NCBI RefSeq assembly: GCF_014649775.1
Contig: NZ_BMTR01000004.1
Span: forward strand, 1-64,000
Length of the DNA: 64,000 bases
Source: Streptomyces longisporoflavus
Lineage (GTDB): Bacteria; Actinomycetota; Actinomycetes; Streptomycetales; Streptomycetaceae
Direction of reading: 5' to 3'
The translations under genes and the position numbers were made by a program. The notes under the pieces were generated by a model, which did no database searches, had not been told where the DNA came from, and worked only from the letters and a program-made list of their open reading frames with translations. Below are positions 1 through 7,961 of this stretch, piece after piece (the first letter of the stretch is position 1; each line of letters opens with the position of its first letter).

Positions 1-393
1 CCCGGGCAAGCAGCCGCGCACTCCGGTCCACTGCCCGGCTACACCACTTCATGGGACGCCATCCCGAAGGGCCATCGGCGCAGCCGACGCGCAGCGCAGC
101 GGAGCGCCCTTTACGCCCGGCCCGGAACCGCCAAACTCCGGAGAACCGGACGGCACCGGCAACCGACACCAACACCGGACCAGCACAGCACCCTGTCACG
201 ACTTCACAGCGCCGCACCATGGGCCAACTCGCGACGCCCCACGACCAGGCCCATCGGGAACCCAGCACCACACCAACGCCCCCACGGCCCGGAGCGAAGA
301 CACGCACGTCAGCCCGCACGCACGCCAAGTCGCCAAGTCGCCAAGTCGCCGAGTCGGGCTGCGGGCCAGCGCAGAACGGCCCGCCGATCTGAG
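1..393. other. Region without a confident gene
   Basis: I see no supported gene here. One open frame (51-392, plus strand) translates to a Pro/Thr/Arg/Ser-rich, low-complexity peptide with no recognisable domain, and no Shine-Dalgarno sequence precedes it. A short run of 8-base units (core AAGTCGCC, about four copies near 327-356) lies close to the stop of the neighbouring LysR gene. The stretch may be the tail of an intergenic region that begins outside the window. Confidence 0.5.
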
Positions 394-1311
394 TCACCGG
401 GGCAGCAACCCCGCCCCGCACAACTCACCCGCCGCCCCCCGCAGATGGTCCGCCAGTGCTTCCGTCGCCGGCGTCGTGGGGCCCGTATGCGCGCTGCGGG
501 CCAAGAGGTGGTGGCGTTGGGCCCAGGGGTCCTGCAGGGGGCGTACGTCCAGGGGCTGGGCGGGGTCGATCACGCGGCGCGGGACGATGGCGAGGCCCAC
601 GCCTGCGGCGGCCAGGGCAAGCAGAACGCCGAGGTTGGCGACCGTGGTGCGATAGCGCACGACCGGCGCGTGCGGCCCGACGTGCCTCTCGATCCAGCGG
701 CGCAGCGAGGCCTCGGGGTCGAGCCCGACGAGCGGATGCTCGGCCGCCTCGCTGTAGGTCAGCGACGTACGACCCGCGAGGACGCCACCGACCTGGCCGA
801 CCACCACGAGGGAGTCGTCGCCGAGGGGTTCCATGGCCAGACCGCAGTCGCGTGCCTCGTCATCGAGGACGATGCCCAGGTCCGCCTCCCCGTCGGTCAG
901 CATCCGCACGATCTGCGGAGTGCGGTGTTCCGAGACCCTGACGTCGACGTCCGGGTGGGCCCTGAGGAACGAGACGAGGGCCTGCGGTACGAGCCTGTGC
1001 ACCGCGGAACCGCCGGCGAGGAGAGTCACGGGCGCGGTCGGGGAGCGCGTATAGCTGGCGACGGCGCTTTCGAGCCTGACCGTCTGGGCAAGCACCTCGC
1101 GCGCGTGCCGGGCCAGCGTGGTCCCCGCCGGGGTGGGGCGAACGCCCCTCCTGCCGCGGATCAGCAGCGCCACCCCGGCCTGCTGTTCGAGGGAGCGGAC
1201 CCTGGCGCTGGCCGACGGCAGGCTCAGATGCATCCGGCGAGCGCCCGCCGTGATCGACCCCTCCGTCACCGTGTCGAGAAAGAGCCGCAGGTCGTCCAAG
1301 TCGTAGCGCAC
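394..1311 (-). CDS. LysR-family transcriptional regulator
   Basis: This is a 305-residue protein of usual LysR length. A winged helix-turn-helix occupies about residues 1-62 (the GSITAGARRMHLSLPSASAR segment is the helix-turn-helix), and a periplasmic-binding-like effector domain about 90-295. It starts at GTG. It is divergent from the TauE/SafE permease gene that begins about 95 bases away, the classic arrangement in which a LysR protein controls the neighbouring gene. Repeated palindromic GCCTTAGGC elements lie between them. Control of the permease is inferred; the effector is unknown. Confidence 0.93.
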   Translation of the reverse strand: MRYDLDDLRLFLDTVTEGSITAGARRMHLSLPSASARVRSLEQQAGVALLIRGRRGVRPTPAGTTLARHAREVLAQTVRLESAVASYTRSPTAPVTLLAGGSAVHRLVPQALVSFLRAHPDVDVRVSEHRTPQIVRMLTDGEADLGIVLDDEARDCGLAMEPLGDDSLVVVGQVGGVLAGRTSLTYSEAAEHPLVGLDPEASLRRWIERHVGPHAPVVRYRTTVANLGVLLALAAAGVGLAIVPRRVIDPAQPLDVRPLQDPWAQRHHLLARSAHTGPTTPATEALADHLRGAAGELCGAGLLPR

Positions 1312-1316
1312 CAGGC

Positions 1317-1356
1317 CAGCCTAGGGCCTAGCCTTAGGCCCAGCCTTAGGCTAGGT
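1317..1356. promoter_or_regulatory. Candidate LysR operator (repeated GCCTnAGGC palindromes)
   Basis: The LysR/permease intergenic region has two direct copies of AGCCTTAGGC (1330-1339 and 1342-1351), spaced 12 bases apart. The same CCTA/TAGG words continue on both sides, giving a cluster of overlapping palindromes. The density is unlike the surrounding sequence, and the site lies between divergent starts. Function as the regulator's binding region is inferred. Confidence 0.45.
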
Positions 1357-1406
1357 ACGTTGATTACGCATTGTGGACCTCCCCCTCGCCGGGCGATGCT
1401 CGGCGG

Positions 1407-2168
1407 GTGCCGGAGATTCTGCTCGTCCTCCTCGCAGGTCTCGCCGCCGGAGCGCTGAACTCCGTCGGCGGCGGAGGCACGTTCGTGGCGCTGCCCGCCC
1501 TGGTCGCGGTCGGCCTGTCCCCGGTGACGGCGAACGCGTCGTCGACCATCGCCCTGGTGCCGGGAGCCGTGGCCAGCGGATGGGTCTACCGGCGTGAAAT
1601 CGCCCCGGTCGGGGGGACATCGCTGACCGCCCTCACAACGGTCAGCGTGGTCGGGGGCGGACTCGGCGCCACCCTGCTCCTCACCCTCCCCGCGGCCTCG
1701 TTCGACGCCGCGGTGCCGTGGCTGCTCGCCTTCGCCACGGCGGTCCTCGCCTTCGGCCGTCGCCTCTCCCGCACGATCAGCAGCACACTCGGCCGCGAGA
1801 TCGGCATGAGTCCGCGCGCCGTCCTGATCGGCCAGTTCCTGCTCGCGCTGTACGGCGGATACTTCGGCGGAGCCGTAGGCATCATGATGTTCGCCCTGTG
1901 GGGCATCGGCCTCGGGCTCGACGCCGCTGTCAGCAATCCGATGCGCATCACCCAGATCGCGGCCATCAACCTCAGTGCGACCGCGCTGCTCCTCGTCGCC
2001 TCGGACGCGCTGAGCACTCCGCTCGTCCTCGGCGCCATGTTCGCCGGCGCCCTCGCGGGCGGCTTCGCCGGTGCCCACTTCGCCCGCCGCCTCTCCGCGC
2101 GGCTGCTGCGCAGCGTCATCCTCACCACCGCCGTCACGATGACCGTCCTCTACTTCGTACGCGGCTGA
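1407..2168 (+). CDS. TauE/SafE-family sulfite/anion exporter permease
   Basis: From a GTG start this is 253 residues, a usual length for the TauE/SafE (former DUF81) family of small anion permeases. The N-terminal signature GALNSVGGGGTF and about eight hydrophobic segments are visible, with a second glycine-rich repeat near the middle (GGYFGGAVGIMM), consistent with the internal duplication of the family. In-frame TTG/GTG codons lie further upstream (about 1371), but homology begins at VPEILLVLLAG. The substrate (sulfite, sulfoacetate or another organosulfur anion) cannot be read from sequence. The divergent LysR gene is the probable regulator. Confidence 0.88.
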   Translation: MPEILLVLLAGLAAGALNSVGGGGTFVALPALVAVGLSPVTANASSTIALVPGAVASGWVYRREIAPVGGTSLTALTTVSVVGGGLGATLLLTLPAASFDAAVPWLLAFATAVLAFGRRLSRTISSTLGREIGMSPRAVLIGQFLLALYGGYFGGAVGIMMFALWGIGLGLDAAVSNPMRITQIAAINLSATALLLVASDALSTPLVLGAMFAGALAGGFAGAHFARRLSARLLRSVILTTAVTMTVLYFVRG

Positions 2169-2178
2169 GGCGGATCGC

Positions 2179-2931
2179 ATGGCGGACGGGGTAAGGAGGA
2201 TGGACCAGACGGACCAGACGGACCAGACGGACCAGACGGACCGGACGGACCGGACGGACCAGGTGGACCAGACGGACCAGGTGGACCGGACGGACCAGGC
2301 CGCGCAGGATGGCAAGGACTCCGGTGTGGTCGGCGACCCGCCGTACACGGACGCGGCCCTCGCGCGTCTCGCGATGGCCCAAGAAGCATGCGAACTGGCC
2401 AGACTCGCGCGTGCCGCCGTACCGATCGGCGAGCACGAGCTGCGCCCCGACGGTACCGTCCGCTCCCCCGGCGCCGTTCTGGCCGGCGCCGCCGACGTGC
2501 TCCGGGCGGCGTACCGGTTCTTCGAGGCTGCCGCCGTGTGCGAGCGCACCGGCGGCGCGAGTTGGCAGCTCGTCGGAGATGTCCTGGGCGTGGAGGCGCA
2601 GACCGCACAGGCACGTTTCGCCGCGGCGGAGTCCTCCTTCGCGGAGCAACTGCGCTCCCCCGCGGACCCCGGCGAAGGCGAGAACCCCGGCGGGCCCGGC
2701 TGGTGGCGGGCCTACACGGCGGGCAACCCCCTCGAAGCCGCGCTCGACCTCGACGACTGGGTCCTGCGTCACGAGGACGGGGACAGGTACGGGGACAGGT
2801 ACGGGGACGGGTACGGGGACAAGTACGGGGACAGGTACGGGGACGGCGACCTCGGCACCGCACCCGTCTCCGGCGGTCTGGCTCGGCTCTCCGACGGTCC
2901 GGCGCGGCGGGACCGGCGTCATCACGGGTGA
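2179..2931 (+). CDS. Hypothetical protein with repetitive ends and an HTH-like core
   Basis: I do not recognise a named family for this 250-residue protein. Residues 8-40 are a tandem DQT/DRT/DQV tripeptide repeat, and residues 200-223 are a YGDR/YGDG/YGDK repeat; both are acidic and probably disordered. Between them lies an alpha-helical core. Residues about 127-150 (GASWQLVGDVLGVEAQTAQARF) match the degenerate helix-turn-helix seen in many actinobacterial hypotheticals (SWxxIGxxLGVSRQAAxxRF). It starts 10 bases after the permease stop, so the two are likely co-transcribed. A second possible start is ATG at 2200, which directly abuts an AAGGAGG. A DNA-binding role is plausible but unproven. 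Confidence 0.7.
   Translation: MADGVRRMDQTDQTDQTDQTDRTDRTDQVDQTDQVDRTDQAAQDGKDSGVVGDPPYTDAALARLAMAQEACELARLARAAVPIGEHELRPDGTVRSPGAVLAGAADVLRAAYRFFEAAAVCERTGGASWQLVGDVLGVEAQTAQARFAAAESSFAEQLRSPADPGEGENPGGPGWWRAYTAGNPLEAALDLDDWVLRHEDGDRYGDRYGDGYGDKYGDRYGDGDLGTAPVSGGLARLSDGPARRDRRHHG
2200..2300 (+). repeat. In-frame 9-bp tandem repeat (GACCAGACG unit)
   Basis: About eleven 9-base units, differing mainly at CAG/CGG and ACG/GTG positions, encode Asp-Gln-Thr-type triplets at the start of the hypothetical gene. The unit length keeps the frame, so copy-number change would alter length but not frame. Confidence 0.85.
2782..2847 (+). repeat. In-frame 12-bp tandem repeat (GGGGACaGGTAC unit)
   Basis: Five to six 12-base units encode Gly-Asp-Arg/Gly/Lys-Tyr near the end of the same hypothetical gene. 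It is a second, unrelated in-frame minisatellite in one short gene. Confidence 0.85.
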
Positions 2932-3129
2932 GAACCGGACCCCGCGCACCGGCCGCATTCCGCCCCTCCGCCCCTCCCCCCAACAACAGCGCTGCCGGGG
3001 CGAGTTGACGCCACCTGGGTCGACGCCCGCCCGCCGGGCAGCCTCAAGTCCCGGTGATTGACAGGTGAATAGCAGCCGAATTCCACCCGTATCGGTAATC
3101 GAACAGACCTCATACTCTGTGAGGCGCAC

Positions 3130-3169
3130 GCGCGGGGGATCACCGGGAGTACACCCGGGGGATCACCGT
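3130..3169 (+). repeat. Direct repeat CGGGGGATCACCG upstream of the lectin gene
   Basis: Two near-identical copies of CGGGGGATCACCG, about 25 bases apart, lie just before the Shine-Dalgarno sequence (GGAGG, 3181-3185) of the ricin-lectin gene. They may be paired regulator sites or leader structure. The sequence from 2932 to here shows no strong promoter consensus that I can defend. Confidence 0.5.
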
Positions 3170-3191
3170 CCGTCTTCCACGGAGGTTGTCG

Positions 3192-4469
3192 ATGTCTGCG
3201 TTATCTGCGTCGTCCGAGTTGCCTGGGTTGTCTGAGCTGTCTGAGGGGATCTACCTGCTCAAGAACGAGGAGAGCGGGCTCTACGCGGGAGTGCGGGGCG
3301 CCAAGACAGCACAGAGCGTGCCGATCGTGCAGCAGGAGCTGCTCCCGCAAGGGCCCGCCCGCTACAGCCAGTTGTGGCATCTGCGGCCCAACGCCGCCGA
3401 GGAGGGCGCCTGGACGCTGCAGAGCATCCACAGCACCTTGCGCATGGACGTCATGACGGGCCGCGACCGCGCAGGCTCCCCCGTGCAGCAGTGCCCGGGC
3501 GAGACCCGGCGCGACCTGCTGGTGTCCCAGCTGTGGCGGCCGGTGGACATCGGCGACGGCCGGTACACGCTGGTCAACGTGAACAGCGGCCACCTGCTGT
3601 CCGTCCACGACGACAGCAGCTCGCCGGACGCCGCCCTGGAGCAGGCGCCCAAGCCCGCCCTCGGCCCCCGCACCGCCCAGCAGTGGATCCTGGAGCGGGT
3701 GCCCGGGCGCGGCGAGACCAAGGCGTTCGACGCGCTGACGGCCATCGTGGTCTCCTCCAGCGGCGGCGTCCTCGGCTCGGTCCTCGGTTCCCTGAGCGGC
3801 GTGACCAAGAGGGCGCTCGACGCGGGCGGCGGAATCTTCGAGGCGGCGGCCAAGGCGATCCCGGACAGCGACACACCGTACGTACGCTTCGACGGATTCC
3901 GCGGGGACGAGTTCATCCGCTTCTCGAAGCGGCGCGGCATCGAGGCAGGCCCGCGGAAGATCGCCGAGCAGTTCCCGCACCTGCCCAAGCCGTTCAGCGA
4001 GGGCTTCGACGCCGTCGGTCCGGCCCATGAGCGCAGCGGTCACACCTACCTGGGCTTCGCACAGGACCAGGCCATCGAGTTCTCCGACAGGAGCCACGGC
4101 CCCGTCCACGACACCGACCACATCCTGCACCACGAACTCCTGGAGGCAGTCGGCGAGTTGTGCGACGTCACCGGCTTCGGCGCCGAGGGCGGGAAGCTCT
4201 ACGTCCTCGGCCGCAAGGACAGCTGTGTCATGGACCCAGCGTCGGTCGACCCGGCGCGTGGCTCCATGCACCAGCAGTTCCTGCTGACGGCGGCGCCCGA
4301 GGCCTTCGGGTTCGGCCCGGACGCTGCGAGCACGGCTGTCTCCGAGTCGACCGTCCACTACTTCCTCACCAAGGGCGACGAGTTCGTCGTCGTCTCCGAG
4401 GACAAGCTGATCCAGGGCCCGGCCAGGCTCACCGAGATCTACCCGTTCCTGGACGGCCTCTGGATGTAG
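3192..4469 (+). CDS. Ricin-type beta-trefoil lectin / hemopexin-like repeat protein (TTA codon)
   Basis: This is a 425-residue protein starting at ATG behind GGAGG (six-base spacing). Residues about 16-170 form a ricin-type beta-trefoil with three QxW-like marks (SQLW, SQLW, AQQW). After a Gly/Ser/Ala-rich linker, residues about 228-425 show hemopexin-like blades: FDGFRGDEFIRF, then GPRKIAEQFPHLPKPF and DAV, and at the end YFLTKGDEFVVV with GPARLTEIYPFLDGLW. No signal peptide is evident, so it may stay in the cytoplasm or leave by a non-classical route. The fourth codon is TTA (3201-3203), the rare leucine codon read by bldA tRNA, so translation is predicted to depend on development. The first 17 codons have unusually low GC. 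Carbohydrate binding is inferred from the fold. Confidence 0.8.
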   Translation: MSALSASSELPGLSELSEGIYLLKNEESGLYAGVRGAKTAQSVPIVQQELLPQGPARYSQLWHLRPNAAEEGAWTLQSIHSTLRMDVMTGRDRAGSPVQQCPGETRRDLLVSQLWRPVDIGDGRYTLVNVNSGHLLSVHDDSSSPDAALEQAPKPALGPRTAQQWILERVPGRGETKAFDALTAIVVSSSGGVLGSVLGSLSGVTKRALDAGGGIFEAAAKAIPDSDTPYVRFDGFRGDEFIRFSKRRGIEAGPRKIAEQFPHLPKPFSEGFDAVGPAHERSGHTYLGFAQDQAIEFSDRSHGPVHDTDHILHHELLEAVGELCDVTGFGAEGGKLYVLGRKDSCVMDPASVDPARGSMHQQFLLTAAPEAFGFGPDAASTAVSESTVHYFLTKGDEFVVVSEDKLIQGPARLTEIYPFLDGLWM

Positions 4470-4489
4470 CCGCCGTCCGGCCCCCGGTC

Positions 4490-4518
4490 CGCCGGCGTCC
4501 GCACCCCGGACGCCGGCG
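4490..4518. terminator. Bidirectional hairpin terminator
   Basis: A perfect 12-bp inverted repeat (CGCCGGCGTCCG with its complement, five-base loop) sits between the convergent ends of the lectin gene (4469) and the LysR gene (4527). It lacks a U-tract, as is common in Streptomyces. Confidence 0.75.
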
Positions 4519-4526
4519 CGCCGCCC

Positions 4527-5426
4527 CTATCCCGCCGCTTCCCCCAGCGCATCGAGCACCGGACGGATCAGCGGATGCTCCTCCGCCCCGCAGCGGACCG
4601 CCGCGAACACCCGGCGGGTGGGGGCCACGCCGTCCACCGGGCGGATCACCACCCCCGACACGTCCATGCCGCGCAGCGCCGACCGGGGCACCAGGGCCAC
4701 TCCGGCGCCCGCCGATGCAAGGGCGACCACGGCCCGGAAATCGTCCGACCAGTGTTCGAGCAGGGGCTGGAAACCCGCCGCCTCGCAGGCGAGTATCACC
4801 ACGTCATGGCAGGGGTTGCCGGCGAAGGGGCCGATCCACGCGTCCTTGGCCAGCTCCGCGAGCGGCACCCGCTCCAGGTCCGCGAGGCGATGCGTCTCGG
4901 GAAGCACCGCGTCGAACGGCTCCGCGTACAGCGGGACCCGCGTCAGGCGCGGATCGTCGGCTCCCGGCGCGCCCCGGTACTCCACCGCCACGGCGACGTC
5001 CACCTGGCGGTCGAGGACCATCGGCAGGCTCGCGTCGCCCTCCGCGTCCTGGACCCGTACGCGTATTCCCGGCGCGCCGGACGCGAGGCGGGCCAGGGCG
5101 GGGCCGACCACCAGGGCGATCCCCGTGGCGAAGGACGCCACGGTCACCGTCCCTGCCGCGCCCGAGCTGTACGCGGCGAGCTCCGCCTCGGCCCTCTCCA
5201 GCTGGGCGAGGACCGCGTTCGTGTGGGCCAGCAGGATCTCGCCCGCCGGGGTCAGCCTGACCCCGCGGGCGCCCCGCTCGACCAGGCGGTGGCCGGTCTC
5301 CTGCTCCAGGGCGGTCAGCTGCTGGGAGACCGCGGAGGGGGTGAGATACAGCGCGGCGGCAGCGGCCGTGACCGTGCGGTGGTCGGCCACCGCACGGAGG
5401 ATGTGCAGCCGCCGCGCTTCGATCAT
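4527..5426 (-). CDS. LysR-family transcriptional regulator (downstream of tdh-kbl)
   Basis: The protein has 299 residues, an N-terminal winged helix-turn-helix (RTVTAAAAALYLTPSAVSQQ, about residues 18-37) and a C-terminal substrate-binding fold. It starts at ATG. It lies 134 bases downstream of kbl on the same strand, so it could be expressed with tdh-kbl or from its own promoter in the gap. Control of threonine catabolism is only a positional guess. Confidence 0.93.
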   Translation of the reverse strand: MIEARRLHILRAVADHRTVTAAAAALYLTPSAVSQQLTALEQETGHRLVERGARGVRLTPAGEILLAHTNAVLAQLERAEAELAAYSSGAAGTVTVASFATGIALVVGPALARLASGAPGIRVRVQDAEGDASLPMVLDRQVDVAVAVEYRGAPGADDPRLTRVPLYAEPFDAVLPETHRLADLERVPLAELAKDAWIGPFAGNPCHDVVILACEAAGFQPLLEHWSDDFRAVVALASAGAGVALVPRSALRGMDVSGVVIRPVDGVAPTRRVFAAVRCGAEEHPLIRPVLDALGEAAG

Positions 5427-5560
5427 GAGGTCGATTCTCCCAAACCGCGGGCCTCACCGACACCGGCGGTCCGGCTGAGCCCCCAAGGGCTCCGGGGCCC
5501 CCGCCCGCGCACGGGCCCCCTGCCCGCACACGACGGGACCCGCGGACACACCGGTCGCCC

Positions 5561-6760
5561 TCAGGCGTCCAGCTCCGCGCGGGCCGCCACGAAGGCGTCC
5601 ACCGCGCGGTTCACGTCGTCCGTGGAGTGCGCGGCCGACAGCTGGACGCGGATACGGGCCGCGCCCTGCGGCACCACGGGGTACGAGAAGCCGATCACGT
5701 ACACGCCGCGCTCCAGGAGGAGCTCGGCCATCCGTCCCGCGACGGAGGCGTCGCCGATCATCACCGGGGCGATCGCGTGGTCGCCCGGCAGGATGTCGAA
5801 GCCCTCCTCCGTCATCCGCGAACGGAAGAGCGCCGTGTTCGCGGCGAGCCGTTCGCGCAGTTCGCCCGCCGACTCCAGGAGGTCGATGACCTTGAGCGAG
5901 GCCGCCGCGATCACCGGGGCGAGGGTGTTGGAGAAGAGGTACGGGCGCGAGCGCTGGCGCAGCAGCGCGACGATCTCCGCGCGGGCGGCCACGTAGCCGC
6001 CGGAGGCGCCGCCGAGCGCCTTGCCGAGGGTGCCGGTGATGATGTCGACGCGGTCCATGACGCCGTGCAGCTCGGGGGTGCCGCGACCGCCGGGGCCGAC
6101 GAAGCCGACGGCGTGCGAGTCGTCGACCATCACCATCGCGTCGTAACGCTCGGCGAGGTCGCAGATCTCCCGCAGCGGCGCGACGTACCCGTCCATGGAG
6201 AAGACGCCGTCGGTGACGATCAGCTTCCGGCGTGCGCCGCCCTCGGCGGCCTCCTTCAGCTGCTGCTCCAGGTCGGCCATGTCGCGGTTGGCGTACCGGA
6301 AGCGGCGGGCCTTGCTCAGGCGGATGCCGTCGATGATCGAGGCGTGGTTGAGCGCGTCCGAGATGACCGCGTCCTCGGCGCCGAGCAGCGTCTCGAAGAC
6401 TCCGCCGTTGGCGTCGAAGCAGGAGGAGTAGAGGATCGTGTCCTCCTGGCCGAGGAAGGCGGAAAGGCGCCCCTCCAGCTCCTTGTGCACCTCCTGCGTG
6501 CCGCAGATGAAGCGCACGGACGCCATGCCGTAGCCCCAGCGGTCCAGGGCCTCGTGCGCGGCGGCGATGACCTCGGGGTGGTCGGCGAGGCCGAGGTAGT
6601 TGTTCGCGCAGAAGTTCAGTACGTCGCCGGGGCGGCCTCCCGCGGTGACGGCGACCGTGGCGGACTGCGGGGTGCCGATGACACGCTCGGGCTTGTGCAG
6701 GCCCGCGGCGCGGATCTCGTCGAGGGTGGTGCGCAGATCGTCGCGTACGGAGTCGAACAT
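5561..6760 (-). CDS. kbl: Glycine C-acetyltransferase (2-amino-3-ketobutyrate CoA ligase)
   Basis: This is a 399-residue PLP enzyme of the alpha-oxoamine synthase family. It cleaves 2-amino-3-ketobutyrate with CoA to glycine and acetyl-CoA, completing threonine breakdown begun by Tdh. The PLP lysine lies in [10 protein letters not shown], the Asp of [10 protein letters not shown] contacts the PLP ring, and [15 protein letters not shown] marks the N-terminus. ATG at 6760 follows AAAGGA with six-base spacing. It lies 41 bases behind tdh and is almost certainly co-transcribed with it. Length is normal for the family. Confidence 0.96.
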   Translation of the reverse strand: MFDSVRDDLRTTLDEIRAAGLHKPERVIGTPQSATVAVTAGGRPGDVLNFCANNYLGLADHPEVIAAAHEALDRWGYGMASVRFICGTQEVHKELEGRLSAFLGQEDTILYSSCFDANGGVFETLLGAEDAVISDALNHASIIDGIRLSKARRFRYANRDMADLEQQLKEAAEGGARRKLIVTDGVFSMDGYVAPLREICDLAERYDAMVMVDDSHAVGFVGPGGRGTPELHGVMDRVDIITGTLGKALGGASGGYVAARAEIVALLRQRSRPYLFSNTLAPVIAAASLKVIDLLESAGELRERLAANTALFRSRMTEEGFDILPGDHAIAPVMIGDASVAGRMAELLLERGVYVIGFSYPVVPQGAARIRVQLSAAHSTDDVNRAVDAFVAARAELDA

Positions 6761-6801
6761 GCTTGAATCCTTTGGGAGTTGAGCGGTGCGGCCGAGGAGG
6801 T

Positions 6802-7830
6802 TCAGGAGGTCCAGTCGAGGATGACCTTGCCGCCGCGGCCGCTCGCCGCGTCGTCGAAGGCCGCCTCGAAGTCACGGTGGCCGTAGCGTCCCGTGATCAC
6901 CGGAGCGAGGTCGAGGCCGCCTTCGAGCAGCACGGACATGGAGTACCAGGTCTCGAACATCTCGCGGCCGTAGATGCCCTTGATCGTGATCATGGAGGTG
7001 ACGATCCGGGACCAGTCGACGGCGAAGTCCTCGGACGGCAGGCCGAGCATGGCGATCTTGCCGCCGTGCGTCATGTTGGCGAGCATGTCGCGCATCGCGA
7101 CGGGGTTGCCGGACATCTCCAGGCCTACGTCGAAGCCCTCGCGCAGGCCCAGTTCTCGCTGCCCCTCGGCGATCGGGGTCTCGGCGACGTTCAGCGCCAG
7201 GCTCGCGCCGACCTTGCGGGCGAGTTCGAGGCGCTCTTCGCTGATGTCGGTGATGACGACGTTGCGGGCGCCCGCGTGCCGGGCCACGGCCGCGGCCATC
7301 AGGCCGATCGGTCCCGCGCCGGTGATCAGGACGTCCTCGCCGACCAGCGGGAAGGACAGGGCGGTGTGCACCGCGTTGCCGAACGGATCGAAGATGGCGG
7401 CCACGTCGAGGTCCACGGGAACGCGGTGCACCCACACATTGGCGGCGGGCAGCGCGACGTACTCCGCGAACGCCCCGTCTCTGCCGACGCCGAGGCCGAC
7501 CGTGGCGCGGCACAGGTGGCGGCGGCCCGCCTGGCAGTTGCGGCACTTGCCGCAGACGAGGTGGCCCTCGCCGCTGACCCGGTCGCCGGCCTTGATGTCC
7601 GCGACGTCGCGCCCGGTCTCCACGACCTCGCCGACGAACTCGTGACCGACGACCAGCGGTGCCGCGATCGCCTGCTGCGCCCAGCCGTCCCAGGCCCGGA
7701 TGTGCAGATCGGTGCCGCAGATCCCGGTGCGGAGCACCTTGATCAGGACGTCCCCGTGGCCGATCACCGGCTCCGGTACGTCCATCAGCCGGAGTCCCGG
7801 CTCCGCCTTCTCCTTGACCAGCGCCTTCAA
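6802..7830 (-). CDS. tdh: L-threonine 3-dehydrogenase
   Basis: This is a 342-residue zinc-dependent medium-chain dehydrogenase that oxidises L-threonine to 2-amino-3-ketobutyrate with NAD. Catalytic zinc ligands are seen in GICGTDLH and GHEFVGEV. The structural zinc site is the [15 protein letters not shown] cluster, and the Rossmann glycines are in [13 protein letters not shown]. The start is TTG (7828-7830), preceded by AGGAG at eight-base spacing; the Tdh N-terminal motif [13 protein letters not shown] supports it. It leads the tdh-kbl operon. The 131 bases upstream hold no clear promoter consensus. Confidence 0.95.
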   Translation of the reverse strand: MKALVKEKAEPGLRLMDVPEPVIGHGDVLIKVLRTGICGTDLHIRAWDGWAQQAIAAPLVVGHEFVGEVVETGRDVADIKAGDRVSGEGHLVCGKCRNCQAGRRHLCRATVGLGVGRDGAFAEYVALPAANVWVHRVPVDLDVAAIFDPFGNAVHTALSFPLVGEDVLITGAGPIGLMAAAVARHAGARNVVITDISEERLELARKVGASLALNVAETPIAEGQRELGLREGFDVGLEMSGNPVAMRDMLANMTHGGKIAMLGLPSEDFAVDWSRIVTSMITIKGIYGREMFETWYSMSVLLEGGLDLAPVITGRYGHRDFEAAFDDAASGRGGKVILDWTS

Positions 7831-7961
7831 CGCAGCGGCTCCTGTCGTACGTCGCTTCTTCCACCGACGACACAGGAATCTTCCCTACGGCGGCGCCCTG
7901 GTCCATCGAGGATTTCTTAAGCGCCGCCGCAGCTTTCCTTCAGGCCCGGACCGCAGCGGGG

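Noticed and set aside
51..392. 113-codon open frame at the start of the window
   Set aside because: Low-complexity translation, no ribosome-binding site and no domain; long spurious frames are common in DNA of this GC content.
445..1458. Long plus-strand frame over the first LysR gene
   Set aside because: It is the complement-frame shadow of the LysR gene, with no recognisable protein.
3058..3100. TTGACA at 3058 as the lectin-gene promoter
   Set aside because: The nearest -10-like word (TATCGG) is about 27 bases away, too far for a normal spacer.
2134..3129. Minus-strand frame with VPVPVPV and VRLVRL runs
   Set aside because: The runs are the complement-strand reading of the tandem repeats in the plus-strand hypothetical gene.
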